From Copromyces sp. CBS 386.78 (taxonomy: Eukaryota > Ascomycota > Sordariomycetes > Sordariales > Sordariaceae): a DNA stretch of 64,000 bases. The notes beneath the pieces are model-generated. The model saw only the letters and a list, made by a program, of their open reading frames with translations. It ran no database searches and was not told the DNA's origin. The DNA is taken from NCBI GenBank assembly GCA_030685235.1, contig MU839111.1, positions 186,001 to 250,000 on the forward strand, in the 5' to 3' direction. Positions within the stretch are counted from its first letter, which is position 1. Every line of letters begins with the position of its first letter. A program made the position numbers and the translations under genes. Positions 12,921 through 25,255 of the stretch are shown piece after piece.

Positions 12921-13050
12921 GAGACGAAAATAAATAAAACAACTGAACTACACCTCATCTCACTTATACGACGAATCTCATACCGAATTTCGTCCACTCT
13001 CACCTCAACAACTCATCCTCACCACCAGAACACTCGCAAACAAACACAAC

Positions 13051-14197
13051 ATGGCGGACAACCAGATCCCAAGTTCCGTCGCCGATGCAGTCCTCGTCAA
13101 ATCCATCGAGATGCCCGAGGGCTCTCAAAAAGTCGAGGAGCTCGACTTCAACAAGTTCAAGGGCCGGCCCATCACTGCCGACGACCTGTTGCAGGGGATG
13201 AAGCACATGGGATTTCAGGCTTCGTCCATGTGCGAGGCCGTGAGGATTATCAATGAGATGGTACACTCACACTCGCCCATCCATCCCCAAAAACCTCCAT
13301 ACCCTTGGGGCAAAAAAAAAAAATCACTAACACATTATTCACCAGCGCGCCTACCGCGACCCTCAAACCTCGGAAAAAACAACCATCTTCCTCGGCTACA
13401 CCTCCAACCTGATCTCCTCCGGGCTGCGCGGCACCTTGCGGTACCTCGTGCAACACAACCACGTCTCCGCCATCGTCACCACAGCCGGCGGCATCGAAGA
13501 GGACTTCATCAAGTGTCTGGGTGACACCTACATGTCCTCGTTCAGTGCTCCCGGCGCCGACTTGCGCTCAAAGGGCTTGAACAGGATCGGCAACCTGGTC
13601 GTTCCCAACTCCAACTACTGCGCCTTTGAAGACTGGGTCGTTCCCATCCTGGACAAGATGCTCGAGGAGCAGGAAGCTTCCAAAGGAACGGAAGAAGAAA
13701 TCAGCTGGACGCCTAGCAAGGTCATCCATCGTCTTGGAAAGGAAATCAACGACGAGCGCTCAGTCTACTACTGGGCTTACAAGAACAACATCCCGGTGTT
13801 CTGCCCCGCTTTGACAGACGGCAGTTTGGGCGATATGCTTTACTTCCACACCTTCAAGGCGAGCCCCAAGCAGCTGAAGATCGATATCGTGGAGGATATA
13901 CGCAAGATCAACACCATTGCTGTGCGGGCCAAGCGGGCGGGCATGATTATCCTTGGCGGAGGGATCGTTAAGCATCACATTGCTAATGCGTGCTTGATGA
14001 GGAACGGTGCCGAGAGCGCCGTGTATATCAATACGGCGCAGGAGTTTGATGGAAGCGATGCCGGTGCCAGGCCGGATGAGGCGGTGAGTTGGGGAAAGAT
14101 CAAGGTCGGGGCGGACGCGGTCAAGGTGTATATGGAGGCTACGGCGGCGTTTCCGTTTATTGTGGCGAATAGTTTTGCGAGGGAGGATGGGTTGTAA
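13051..14197 (+). CDS. dys-1: Deoxyhypusine synthase
   Basis: This enzyme transfers the butylamine group of spermidine to one lysine of eIF5A in an NAD-dependent reaction, the first step of hypusine formation in the cytosol. Exon 1 is 13051-13260 (70 codons), the intron 13261-13345 (branch CTAAC at 13327, acceptor ACCAG, with a 12-A run at 13312-13323), and exon 2 13346-14197; total 353 aa, the usual length. Family motifs are clear: the TTAGG segment and EEDF early in exon 2, the [17 protein letters not shown] region, the GGG plus HH motif of the NAD site, and the C-terminal [16 protein letters not shown] box whose lysine forms the covalent enzyme intermediate. The ATG follows a CAAACACAACATGG context. 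The gene converges on the HMG-CoA lyase gene to its right. Confidence 0.97.
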
Positions 14198-14817
14198 TGG
14201 TTCGCTACGGTTCAAGATGGATGAGAAGAGCTTAGGAACGGATATAAGATGAAAAGGATAAGGAAGGGAAAAGGTAAAGGAAAAGGGAAGGGAAATTCAA
14301 AAAGTCAATTGTTTCGGTTTTCGACAACTCTCGTGTGCGGTCTCCCGGCTATCATTACATGTGCTCTTCGTGGTCGTGACCCGAGTGAATCTCTATTTTG
14401 AGTCCTCGTCCCTCGCCGCCGTTATTGCATCTTCATCGAGTTCTTTCGTGACACCTGCAGCCGATTTAGCAACCCTTCAGTTGGCGACTTGCCATGGGTT
14501 CTTGGTTCACTGAGGTCTCCCTCGCAAGCATCCAGAACCGGCTAGGTGACTTTGCACACTGCCAGTCTTTCTTCAACCTGAGAGTTACGCATTACTTTTT
14601 CAACAACAGGAACAGAGGAACGTTTAAAAACCAGAGCACGTGGTATATCCAATGCCATCCCAACGGGACAGACATTCGAACCTCAACGTTCAAACCCCCT
14701 AACTCCGATTCAATTACTATACCATACACACAATACATACACTTTCATAACCCATATATACATCATAATACCCTCGCCATCGTCACGTTCTTCTCAGCGT
14801 GCCTGTTTCACCTCTGT
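14198..14817. other. Convergent intergenic region (3' UTRs)
   Basis: It lies between the stops of deoxyhypusine synthase and HMG-CoA lyase, so it should hold two 3' untranslated regions. Nothing else recognised. Confidence 0.5.
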
Positions 14818-16102
14818 TCACGTCAAAGGAGCCCCCTTCGCATCCACACCCTCCGGCCTCTCCCTCGTCCTAGCCCCCAACACCGCCTTGCCCACCGCAC
14901 TATCATTCCCCTTCCCAATCTCCCTCGTAATCCAGTCCCCAATATCTGCCACCCGGTCCAGATCCACGCCGGTATCCATCCCCAAGCTCTCCATAAAATA
15001 CACCACGTTCTCCGTCGCCACGTTCCCCGTCGCTCCCGGGCTATAAGGACACCCGCCCAGTCCTCCAACACTGCTATCAAACGTCCTGATGCCGTGCTCC
15101 AACGCCACCGCCGTGTTGACCAGTGCTTGCCCGTAGGTATCATGGAAATGCATCGCCAAGTCCTCGTTCCTGATCCCCGCGCTCGACAGGCAAGTAAGCA
15201 ACTCCTTGGTGCGGGGCGCGGTGCCCATTCCCGTGGTGTCTCCCAGAGAGATCTCGTCGGCGCCCATTTCCAGCAAGGTCGTGGCGATGGTGGCCACGCG
15301 GTGCGGGTCGACGTCGTACCCTTCAAAGGGACACCCCAAAACAACAGAGATGTAGGCGCGCACGCGCAGGTTGGCGGCTTTGGCTTGCTGAATGACGTCC
15401 TGGAAGCGGGAAAGGGAAGTGTCGATGGAGCAGTTGAGGTTCTTCTGGGAGAAGGACTCGGTGGCGGCGGCGAAGACGGCGATTTCTAGGGCGGGCTTGC
15501 CGCCTTCTTGGCTGGATTTCCCCGAGCGGGCGGTTTCGGTTTCGAAGGCTGTGGGGTGTTGGGAGAGGAGGGAGAAGGCCGAGTCGAGGCCTTTGGTGTT
15601 GGGGGCCAGGAAGGAGAAAGTTAGAGGGACCGGGGAGGGGGGAGGGTTCTTGAGGATGTGTTCGAGGATTTCGGACGAGTTGGCCATCTGCGTGGGTTGA
15701 TTCCTTGTTAGTCGAGAGTATAAGGGGAAGTAAACAAACTAGTGTACTGACCTGCGGCACCCACTTGGGCGATACAAAAGCGCCGGCCTCGATGGTTTGG
15801 AGTCCCGTCTTTGCTAGCCTCTCGATCAACTCGATCTTGGTCGCCAGAGGTATCGACTTCTTTTCATTCTGCAATCCATCACGAGGGCCAACTTCCACAA
15901 TCTTCACGCGGTTATCGAACTTGGGTTGTTGAGTTGACTCGGACGGGCGTTGGTCGCTGGAAGTCGCATAGCTTCTGCTGCTGCTGTTGATTGTGGTCCG
16001 GGCACCTTGAAGGCCAGCAGCAGCACGGAAGTGGACCGAGGCCCGAAGCAGCTGTCGGGGGAGGACTTGAAGAGAACCGAATCTCGACATCTTTGCAACC
16101 AT
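14818..16102 (-). CDS. 3-hydroxy-3-methylglutaryl-CoA lyase, mitochondrial
   Basis: It cleaves HMG-CoA to acetyl-CoA and acetoacetate, the last step of leucine breakdown. Exon 1 is 16102-15752, the intron 15751-15688 (donor GTCAGT, acceptor CGCAG), and exon 2 15687-14818 with a TGA stop; total 406 aa. The first about 60 residues are rich in Arg, Ser and Ala with few acidic residues, consistent with a mitochondrial presequence. Then follow [12 protein letters not shown] (substrate and metal site), [14 protein letters not shown] (split by the intron), [21 protein letters not shown] and the signature [15 protein letters not shown] with its catalytic cysteine. An alternative start at the second ATG (16090) would shorten the protein by four residues. 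The C-terminus lacks a peroxisomal signal. The gene is followed downstream, in convergent orientation, by dys-1. Confidence 0.95.
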
Positions 16103-16694
16103 AAAATAAAACAAGATCAATTGGGATGGGAGGCTATATTTGCAACAAGGACAAAGAGGCAAAACTATCGTACAAAACACAAAAAGGGGAATCGGGAAGG
16201 GATGGGAATCGAACTTGACGGAACACGAACAGATGTCAGTTCTCCCATCGCCAAGTGACGTCGCATAGCATCGGGATTCCATTGGATCCCCCTGCTTTCC
16301 CCGCATCAGCTTCCGAGTTAGCGCATTGTAACGGCGCCATCTCATGTGACTTGGCGTCGTCGGTCGTACTGCAGGGGAAATCATTTGCCGCGACAACGGC
16401 ATCTCCATCGCATCTTGTGTCTGGATGGTAATGAGGATGAAAAGGGCGGATGGGATGGATGGGACAGGGTTCCAGCTGACACGCTCTGAGTATCGATCCA
16501 AGGCAGTGGAACGCAAAATAAATGGACAAGAACACTTTTGATTCTAGACCTTCAACCATGTACAAGAAAGAAACAAGAAACACGCCCAACAGGGTCTATC
16601 TACCGGTATCACAAAAAAAAAAAACACCACAAATCCCTTTTAGTAACTTTTTGGCATTAATCACATTTTCCCTTTTCCACAACCGTAAAGCCGC
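16103..16694. other. Intergenic: HMG-CoA lyase promoter and chorismate synthase 3' UTR
   Basis: Both flanking genes are on the minus strand. An A-run lies at about 16613-16624. No gene or known site is recognised. Confidence 0.5.
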
Positions 16695-18129
16695 TTATTG
16701 CTTGAAGTCCGACTCCTGGACGTTCTCAGAAACACCGTTTCCTACCGTGTCCTTTCCGGAGTTGATGGTCTGCTTGAGAGGAGGAAGCAGGCTCTTGGCA
16801 GTGTGCCTGGCCTGCTGCGCCAAAACGGCATCCATGATCACCAAAGCAGCCATGGCCTCAACGATGGGTACCGCACGAGGAACGACGCTGGGGTCGTGTC
16901 TACCCTTGGCGGCGAGAACACCCTCCGAAGAACCATCGTAGGTAGCAGTAGTCTGCTCCTGACCGATGGTGGCAGCAGGCTTGAAAGCGACTCTGAAGTA
17001 GATGGGCGCACCGTTGCTGATACCACCCTGGATACCACCAGAGAAGTTGGTCTTGGTGGTCAACCTGGGACGGGGGATGCCGTTGCGAGCAGCGCCGCTG
17101 GCAGCCACGCTGGGAGGGATTTCCGTGTTCTCGGCAGAGACGAAGGGGTCGTTGTGAATCGAGCCGGGAACCTCGCAGCCTCCGAAACCGGAACCGATCT
17201 CGAAGCCCTTGGTCGCGGGAATGCTAAGCATAGCGTGCGCGAGCAGGGCCTCGAGCTTGTCGAAAGCAGGCTCGCCCAAGCCGCTGGGAACATTGCGGAT
17301 GACGCAGGTGACGGTGCCGCCAATGCTGTCGTGGTTATCCCTGAACTTGGTGATCAGATCCTCCATGCGCTTGTTGGCCTCGGCATCGGGGCAACGGACG
17401 GGCAGGTAGCTGTCGACGGTCTCGCGGGTGATGGAGTTGACGAGCTTGAGGAACTCGGGGTTGGTGCTCGGGCTGGGGTGTTGGGCGGTAGGAGGGAAGA
17501 GGTGCTCGGAGCCGACCGAGGAGACGAAGGCGACAATCTCGACACCGTAGGCGAGCTTAAGGTACTTCTCGGCGATGGCACCAGCAGCGACACGACCAAT
17601 GGTCTCGCGGGCGGAGGAGCGGCCGCCACCCGAAGAGGCCTTGACACCGTATTTCTCGAGGTAGGTCCAGTCGGCGTGGGAAGGGCGGGGATACATGTCC
17701 ATAGTCTTGTTACCGTAATCTGGACAGAACAAATAAAAGCATTAGCTAGCTACAAGGGGAAACAAAGAGTCTTGTAATGTAACAGGCGGAACTCACCCTT
17801 GGGGCGCTGGTCCTCGTTCATGACCAGCATGCCAATTGGTGTTCCAAGAGTGACACCGAACTCGGTGCCGGACTGGATGATGACTCTGTCCTTCTCGTTT
17901 CTCGGGGTGGTGATGGCGCTCTGTCCGGGACGTCTGCGGGTCATCTGGGGCTGGATATCGTCCTCGGTGAGCTCCATGCCGGGAGGGACGCCATCGACAA
18001 TGCAGCCGACTGACTTGCAGTGCGACTCGCCATAGCTGTTGGGTTGTTAACTATTGATGGCCCAGTTGGCATTGCGGTGTTTTTGCAGACGTACGTTGTG
18101 ACACGGAAATACTGGCCGAAGGTAGACAT
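16695..18129 (-). CDS. aro-2: Chorismate synthase
   Basis: It converts 5-enolpyruvylshikimate-3-phosphate to chorismate, the last common step to aromatic amino acids; fungal enzymes also carry their own flavin reductase activity. Exon 1 is only 35 nt (18129-18095), intron 1 18094-18036, exon 2 18035-17797, intron 2 17796-17720 and exon 3 17719-16695 with a TAA stop, giving 432 aa. The start [17 protein letters not shown] is the typical N-terminus. Also seen are GCIVDG, RRRPGQS and [12 protein letters not shown] in exon 2, and [21 protein letters not shown] and [10 protein letters not shown] in exon 3. All are hallmark FMN and substrate-binding motifs. A CPC-1/Gcn4-type TGACTCA lies 94 bp upstream of the ATG, in the promoter shared with the divergent lipoate ligase gene. 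Confidence 0.97.
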
Positions 18130-18809
18130 GATTGCGGTGGGTTGATATGATTCGGAGAGGATGCCTCTGCGGAGGGAGGAGGAAGTTTAAGTTGCCTTGT
18201 AAGATGCGAAAGAAGGCGTGTGGTGACTCAGACAGGGGTCTTGGTTGATCCTCACAGAAAATAAAAAGTGGAAGTTCTTCTGCACACACACTGGAACTTG
18301 GGTGTTTGATGATGTATACAATACTCTACAACCTTAAATACAAAAAAACCATTGCAGAGAGTCAAAGGTTAAGTCTTTTGCCAGAAGCGAGAGTCAGACA
18401 ATGCGAACCTGTCCAAGAGGGAAAAAGATAATGCCCCTCGAACGCCGTCATCGGCCCTCGCGCAAGATCCCCTGGCTGCCGCTAAGGATCCAGATCGGAG
18501 CACGGACCACACCTTTCTGTGGACGCCGACACGGAGGGTTTTTGGTGTTTCATCTGCAACTGCCATTGTTAGCAAGGGTTGGGTAAAAGGCGAAAGCTGA
18601 TGAAGCTGAAGCGGAAATCTACAGGGACATCTACAGTGGATCCAAGGTCATCCGGGGATGCCTTGATCACCTCTCGTCAGAACCGCCTAGTCGTCGTCTT
18701 GTCAGTATGGCAACCTTTTTCTGCCTTCAACAACCCGAGGCCGGCTTTCTCGGAGTGGGATGAGTGAGACTGACGCCAGTCAGTACCTTAGACATCAAGA
18801 CACTCCAAG
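18130..18809. promoter_or_regulatory. Divergent promoter region, chorismate synthase / lipoate ligase
   Basis: This 680-bp segment lies between two start codons pointing away from each other. It contains TGACTCA at 18224-18230 and a partial match (TGACTCT on the minus strand) near 18390. No other gene is visible. Confidence 0.6.
18224..18230. promoter_or_regulatory. Putative CPC-1/Gcn4 binding site (TGACTCA)
   Basis: A perfect TGACTCA heptamer, flanked as GTGACTCAG, lies 94 bp upstream of the aro-2 ATG. The bZIP factor CPC-1 of Neurospora, like yeast Gcn4, binds this sequence and activates amino acid biosynthesis genes under starvation. Position and the function of the gene fit cross-pathway control; binding is inferred. 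Confidence 0.6.
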
Positions 18810-20262
18810 ATGGCCGCCTTGCTCTTGCGAAGCACGACCGGTGGCTTCCGTTGCTTGACAAAGGGTCCGGCCTTCGTCAGCACCACCACAACTACTACTC
18901 TTTCGTCCAATCCTGGCTTCGGCCTTCTCACCAAACTCCGCCGGTCTTATAGCGCAACCATCAGCCAAGATCTGTTGAACAAAAGGGTCCAGGTCTATCA
19001 GTCCACTTCCAACGACCCATACCTGAACCTCTCCATCGAACATCACCTTCTCCAACATTCACACCCAGACTCCTACGTCCTCTTTCTCTACATCAATGAC
19101 CCTTGCGTCGTCATTGGTCGTAACCAGAACCCATGGCTTGAAGTCAACTTGCCTGCCCTGCAAGAAGCAGACGACATCAAACTGGTCCGTCGCCGGTCCG
19201 GTGGTGGCACCGTCTTTCATGACCATGGCAACGTGAACTGGAGTGTCATTTGCCCGCCCGCTGTCTTCGACCGTGACAGGCATGCCGAGATGGTTGTCCG
19301 CGCGCTCAAGGATCTGGGGGTTACCACAGCCAAGGTCAACGAACGCCACGATATTGTCATCGCCGGAGACGGAAGGGGCAACGGAAAGGATGTCTTCAAG
19401 GTATCTGGATCCGCCTACAAGCTTACCAGGCTAAGATCGCTTCACCATGGAACATGTTTGCTCAACTCTCCACGGTTGAAGAACATTGGCAACTTCCTCA
19501 GGAGTCCCGGTGAGCCTTACATCAAGGCCAAGGGCGTGGAGAGTGTGAGATCGCCGATTCGGAATGTTGATATCGACACGGAGGAGTTTAACAAGCGCGT
19601 TGTGGATGAGTTCCTCGCCATGTACGAAAAACAGTTTGGTGAACATGTAAAAATAGAACGTGTTGGGGAGGAAGTGAAAGACATGGGTAATATTCGCAAG
19701 GGTATGGACGAGTTGACGGTAAGTCGTAGTCCATTCCTCGTTGTCGGTGACTTGTGCTTATGCTCTATAGTCTATTCCTTGGATATACGGCCAAACACCC
19801 CAGTTCACCTTCTCTTCTCGCCCAACTGAAGATGACCCAAGGGAACGTCCATCTCTTGACCTTGACGTACAGTCAGATGTAAGTCTTTGTTTTTCTTTAA
19901 TCTTCTCAGAAGCCTACTCACGACGGTCTCAGATGAGCTCTGTTTTGCAAATCAAGCTGCTAACACCTCATCAGTTCAACATCGAGTTCACTCTCCGCCA
20001 TGGTGAGATTCAGACCGCCAATGTGTCTGGTTTCAAGTACGAAGGTCCCACTATGGACGAGGACTTTTACGACGGAATGGTCAGCCAGGCCCTGGCGCAG
20101 GGCTCTGATGACGAAAGCGCAGTAAAACTGTACGAGATTAACGACTGGGCGACAGTTCTCAAGTCGGCTACCTCCGGACAGGCATTCAAGGTGTCTGATT
20201 CTTCACTGCACAGCATCTCTGGGTGGTTGAACAAAGTGTTCCCTGGGAATCACTTTCGATGA
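18810..20262 (+). CDS. Lipoate-protein ligase A type enzyme, mitochondrial (Aim22-like)
   Basis: It probably transfers lipoyl groups to E2 subunits and GCV-H in mitochondria. Exon 1 is 18810-19718 (303 codons), intron 1 19719-19770 (donor GTAAGT), exon 2 19771-19878, intron 2 19879-19974 (branch CTAAC at 19959), exon 3 19975-20262; total 434 aa. The first about 50 residues are rich in Ser, Thr and Arg and free of acidic residues, as in a mitochondrial presequence. Motifs of the LplA/LipB fold follow: the [12 protein letters not shown] loop that holds lipoyl-AMP, the GNVNWS segment, the [10 protein letters not shown] lysine motif, HHGTCL, and [11 protein letters not shown] which spans intron 1. 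The C-terminal 95 residues resemble the small accessory domain of ligases. Whether it activates free lipoate or only transfers lipoyl groups cannot be told from sequence. Confidence 0.92.
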
Positions 20263-20747
20263 CCTCCCAGTGATAGCAAGGAGAGTGGCGGAGATGTCGG
20301 GATTGGGTACAAGGGGCTGACTACTCGAGCTGAAGCTAGAGATGCCAGACGACATGCTCGCTGTGTTGGAAACACCATGTTCATAGCTTTAAGCGGAAAT
20401 TTATAGGCAGTAGGAGAAGGACGATGACGTATATAATTGAGGATTTGTACATAACACAGCTACTTATCACACAGCATACGATTGGTCCTGTGGTTTCGTC
20501 GTCCTGTGGTCTCGTAGTCCTGTGTAAGTCGTCAGCTGTGATATCGAACATCTCATGTGGAAGGGTTAGGGTTGGATATGGCATTCCCAACATGTCGAAG
20601 CTTAACGGACCCTTGCAGGCAGTCGTCACTGGCCCATTAGGTACGTCTGAGGCTCCTCTAACAGCTTCCCCCACTGCCGTCACCTCCAACCACGGCACCG
20701 TTCCTTGCGACAAGCTCAACAACAAGTCACCGAATGAAAATGCGACC
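20263..20747. other. Intergenic region between lipoate ligase and vps11
   Basis: The genes are head to tail. The frame of Vps11 stays open upstream to about 20424, but family alignment favours the ATG at 20748. No other element recognised. Confidence 0.5.
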
Positions 20748-23700
20748 ATGGCGTTGACGTGGAGGTCGTTTGACTTCTTTGATGCTACCAAGATCAAGAT
20801 CGCCGACGACGAAACCCGCGCCCTCTTCGAGAGCAATGACATCTCCAGCGTCTGCTCCGGCTCCGATAGTCTCTTCCTCGGCACCTACGATGGCCACGTC
20901 CACATTGTTGGGCTCAGCTGGAAGATAGTCCGGAGCTTCACGGCATACGGGGCGGGGCCCATTACCCATATGCGCCAGGTCGAGGGCACAAGTTTGCTAG
21001 TCACCGTTGCTGTACGTTTGTTGCGACGGCTTACACGCGCTTGGATGCATGCCAGACTGACTGACACATGTTGTTGCTACGAGTAGGAGGAACCAAGCAC
21101 TAGCGACTCGATCAACCAACCTATACTCAAGGTCTGGGCCCTCGACAAACCGGTCAAGAAGACAGGCATCCCGACATGTCTAAGCACGGTTGCTATCAAC
21201 AATGGCAAGAAGCCGTTCCCCATCTCCGCCTTTACCGCGACCGAAGACCTGTCCCAGCTCGCTGTGGGCTTTGCGAACGGCGCCGTCACTGTTATCCGAG
21301 GCGACTTGATCCACGACCTGGGCACCAAGCAGCGCATAATCTACGAGTCGGATGAGCCCATCACAGGCGTCGAATTGCGCGTTGACGCGAACATCACGAC
21401 CTTGTTCATCGCTACCACATCGAGGATACTGAAGCTGGCGATTTCGGGCAAGGGCCATGGTCAGCCACCCAGGACGGTTGAGGACCAGGGATGCGGTGTT
21501 GGCTGCATGTCAGTCGACAATGAGACGGGAGATATTGTGGTTGGCCGGGACGATGCGATATACTACTACACGCTGGAGGGGAGAGGGCCACCCATCGCAT
21601 ACGAAGCGCCCAAGAAGTTGGTCTCGGTGTACCAGGACTACATCGCTCTTGTCTCTCCGCCCACTAATACTGGGGAGTCGGACACCATGCGACGACGGTT
21701 CTGGGGTGCCACGGCCGACAGCATCTTCACATTTACGCTCATACATCCGGAGCTCAGGATCATTGCCCACAGCGAATCTGTTCTGTCGGATGTCAAGCAC
21801 GTTGTTCAGATATGGGGTGACTTGTTTACGATTACACAGGAAGGACAGGTAATTTGTTCTGCTGTCCCTTGGCTTGTTCCAAGACTAACACGTCAAAGGT
21901 ATTCCGCTATCACGAGAAATCACTACAGCAGAGACTCGACATGCTTTACCAACGAAATCTCTATACCCTTGCCGTTGAGCTGGCTCAGAAATCCGGCATG
22001 GACGCACATCAGCAATGCATCATCTTCCGAAAATATGGCGACTACCTGTACCAGAAGGGGAACTATGATGAAGCCATGACCCAGTATATCAAGGCGATTG
22101 ATACCACGGAGCCGTCCCAGGTTATCAGAAAGTTTCTGGACACACAGAGGATACATAACCTTATCGAGTATCTCGAGGAGCTTCATGAGCGTGGCAAAGC
22201 AACGTCGGACCATACTACCTTGTTGCTGAACTGCTATGCCAAGCTCAAGGACGTGGACAAGCTGGAGAAGTTCATCAAGTCCCCTGGAGACCTCAAGTTC
22301 GACCTGGACACGGCGATCTCCATGTGCAGGCAAGGAGGATACTACGATCAAGCCGCATATCTTGCAAAGAAGCATGGCGAGAACGACCTTGTTGTTGACA
22401 TCCTTATCGAGGATTCCAAGGCCTTTGACGATGCGCTTGACTTTATCTGGCATTTGGATCCCGACACAGTAAGTCTACCTGACACAGCATCGATCAAGTT
22501 GTGAAGTGAGAGCTAACACGATTAGGCCTACTCTTGTCTCATGAAGTACGCCCGCGTGCTCATTGAACATTGTTCGCTGGACGCAACTCGTCTATTCGTC
22601 GATTATTATACCAGCAAATATAAACCAAGGGTAGATCCTCCTGCTGCTTCCCTCGACGCTCCTGTCACGAACAACGGAGGAGGCTTTGTAACGGGAGCTG
22701 CAAACGCTGTCCAGAACCTCAGTAACCTCTTGCCACTACCATACATGAACCCATTAGCTGTATCATCAAACAACCAGGCGGCAGCCAAGCCAACCGTCAG
22801 TGATGCCGAGGTGGTCAAGCCAGAAGAGCTGGCAACTCCCACATACACACCTCCTCGTCCTCGAACGGCCTTCTCTTCCTTCATCGACCACCCAGACGAG
22901 TTTATCATCTTCCTGGAAGCCCTTCTCAGAGAAGGCACCAACTCCTTATCAGAAGCCGACAAGATCGACATCCACACCACCCTCTTCGAGATGTACCTTC
23001 ACAAAGCCAACGAAAAGCCGGGCGACGACCAACACCGAGAAGAATGGGAATCCAAAGCCAAGTCCCTTATCATCTCTTCCCCGTCCAAAGACTCTCCTGC
23101 AGCACTACCACCACCCATAACCCCCGGCGGTGCCCTCCCCAAAATCGAAAACTCCAACGTCCTCCTCCTCTCCCACCTCGCCTCCTTCCGCACCGGCACC
23201 GTCCTGATGCAAGAACAATCCAACCTCCTCTTCGACATCTTCCGCTCCTACACCTCGGCACGGGACACAAAGGGCGCCATACGCGCCCTCCGCAAATACG
23301 GCCCCGCGGAGCCCCAACTCTACCCACTCGCCCTCTCCTACCTGACCTCCTCGCCCACCATTCTCTCGGAAGCTGGCGAAGCCGAGCTCTCTGCCATCCT
23401 GGAGAAGATCGACCACGACGGCCTCATGGCGCCCCTCCAGGTCGTCCAGACGCTGAGCAAGCACGGCGTGGCGACGATGGGGATGTTGAAGCCTTACCTC
23501 CAAGGAAGGATAGAGCGTGAGAGAAAGGAGATTAGGGAGAATAGAAGGGATGTGGAAGCTTTCCGGAAGGAAACGGAGCAGAGGAGGCAGGAGCTGGAAG
23601 AGCTGGAAACCAAACCGCAGGTTTTCCAGGCGACAAGGTGCGGTGTTTGTGGAGGCGGGTTGGAGAGGGAACTGCCTGTTGTGCACTTTTTGTGTAGACA

Positions 23701-23977
23701 TAGTTTCCATGGGAGATGCTTGAGGGGGGTTGCTGGGGTTAATATTACTGGCTCTGGTTTAACAGCTGGGGCTGGGGCAGGTGCTGGGGATGGAGAGGCC
23801 GAGTGCCCGTTGTGTGCTAAAGATAATGCGACGATTAGGGCGTTGAAGAAGAGCCAGGAGGAGAATGCGGAGAGGCATGAGTTGTTTAGGGATGATTTGG
23901 AGAGGAGCGAGGATCGGTTTAAGACGGTTGCGGCGTGGTTTGGGAGGGGAGTGATGAGTGTGCCGAATGTTGAGTGA
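20748..23977 (+). CDS. vps11: Vps11/Pep5, core subunit of the CORVET and HOPS tethering complexes
   Basis: A class C Vps protein that bridges the tethering complexes used for endosome and vacuole fusion. Exons are 20748-21011, 21087-21848, 21899-22468 and 22526-23977; introns of 75, 50 and 57 bp have good donors, and two carry clear CTAAC branch sites. The protein is about 1015 aa. The start MALTWRSFDFFD matches fungal Vps11 beginnings. Residues 1-340 look like a beta-propeller with repeated GTYDG/VGFANG strands. Residues about 345-560 form the clathrin-heavy-chain-type alpha-solenoid, with the KYGDYLYQKGNYDEA and YLEELHERGKA helices. A charged coiled coil (about 860-900) precedes a C-terminal RING-type zinc domain at 904-965 with CGVC, CRHSFHGRC and CPLC pairs. 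An Ala/Gly-rich insertion interrupts the RING loop between the second and last pairs. Confidence 0.95.
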
Positions 23978-25255
23978 GGAGAGTGGGTGATGAAGAGAGG
24001 GGATGGGGTTATGAAAGACGTTTATGATCACAGAAGAAGATTTTATCTATCTAGTCTAGTAAAGTCATGTAGCGGCATGAAGGAGTTTTGGTTAAGTTCA
24101 TTGAATTAAGTCTATTCGCTGCTCATGGTTCAACAGAAGTTGGTTTCTTGCTGTGTAATCAACTCGAACACATGTCATGATATTGACTGTTGACTGATTG
24201 TGAGACTTGAACAATACGGATTCATCGATTCTCCTAATTCCAGTGATGGTTGACCACTGGTTCACCTGGCTCTCCCGGACGCCGAGACATATCTTCGTGA
24301 ATCCTTCTCCGGAACTTGCCTTCAAGATCATCGAGTCATCATCCTGACAGGCATACGAACCTATCTCAACAACTACACATGAGACATGCTAGTTCGATGC
24401 TCTGTTCGATCTTAAAGTCGTGACCAACACGTGGATTTCGTCACTGGTCTCTCACGACCAACTTGAGCCATCGCGTACACATAAAGTACCCAGACGAACA
24501 TCACAGCCCCGAGTCGCTCCTTCCTTCCCAGCTCGATCCGGATGCTCCGCCCACGCATCCAATTTCCCCAGACACTCTCGCTCCTTCCGTCTCACCTTCC
24601 AAACACGGGTACATAAGGCACTTTTCCCAGTCGTCCTTCCGCCCAAAGAGGCACACAACAAAAAGAGCACAGCCAAAAATGGCAGGCTAGCATAGCGGTC
24701 AAACCCGCCGGGCACACAACGTGTCGAAACAGAAACGCAGGAGAACAGCAGACCATGCGTTCAATTCCTGCAATAACCGAAAATTTTCGGATTAAGAAGA
24801 AGCAGCTTCGCTACAACGACCCGACAACGGGTGAAGATACACTGTCTACAGCATGACAGCAGGCCGTCCTCGAGACGAAGAAGAGCGACACACGAAATCG
24901 CAACGAACAAGCAGAAGCGAAAAGCAGGCTGCCAATAAAGATCACACGATGATCACGAGATATTGGGAGCTCAAAATAGAGTTCTGAATACAGCCCGACG
25001 ATGGGTTAAGCAAGCTCTCAAGTAGAGTTAAGCAAAGAAATCCTTTGCGAACAAAAAGAAAAAAGACCACAGTTGGATATGAGAGTTCTTGGATAAAACC
25101 TGAGGAGGTATAAACCCTTATTTTTTGCCCTTCTGTCTTTGTTTATACCTTTTATGAATTCTTCTCGTCTCGTCGTTCACTTCTTCCCGTCTGTCGTTCT
25201 CGTATCTCAATTCCTCCGCCATCATTTCACCACTCATCACCACCCCAAAACATCA
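23978..25255. other. Convergent intergenic region
   Basis: It lies between the 3' ends of vps11 and the broken CE1 esterase. A 14-bp perfect palindrome sits at 24777-24790 (CCGAAAATTTTCGG). A segment with weak tRNA A-box and B-box resemblance at about 24678-24770 does not fold and was rejected. No gene is seen. Confidence 0.45.

Larger units (their letters stand above)
10142..13050. other. Long divergent intergenic region, snt1-like / deoxyhypusine synthase
   Basis: No supportable gene is seen across 2.9 kb; the open frames present are short, overlapping and unlike any family I know. It must contain both 5' regions. It holds a GGT microsatellite at about 10462-10487. Between 12576 and 12920 the octamer AGGTACCT occurs three times (12576, 12641, 12913), plus a one-mismatch copy (12843). 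Confidence 0.5.

Noticed and set aside
20424..20747. In-frame N-terminal extension of Vps11
   Set aside because: The extension is low-complexity and unlike Vps11; the ATG at 20748 gives the family-typical start.
24678..24770. Possible intron-containing tRNA (A-box-like TAGCATAGCGG, B-box-like GTTCAATTCC)
   Set aside because: The T-arm and anticodon arm do not pair, and the acceptor stem is only partial.
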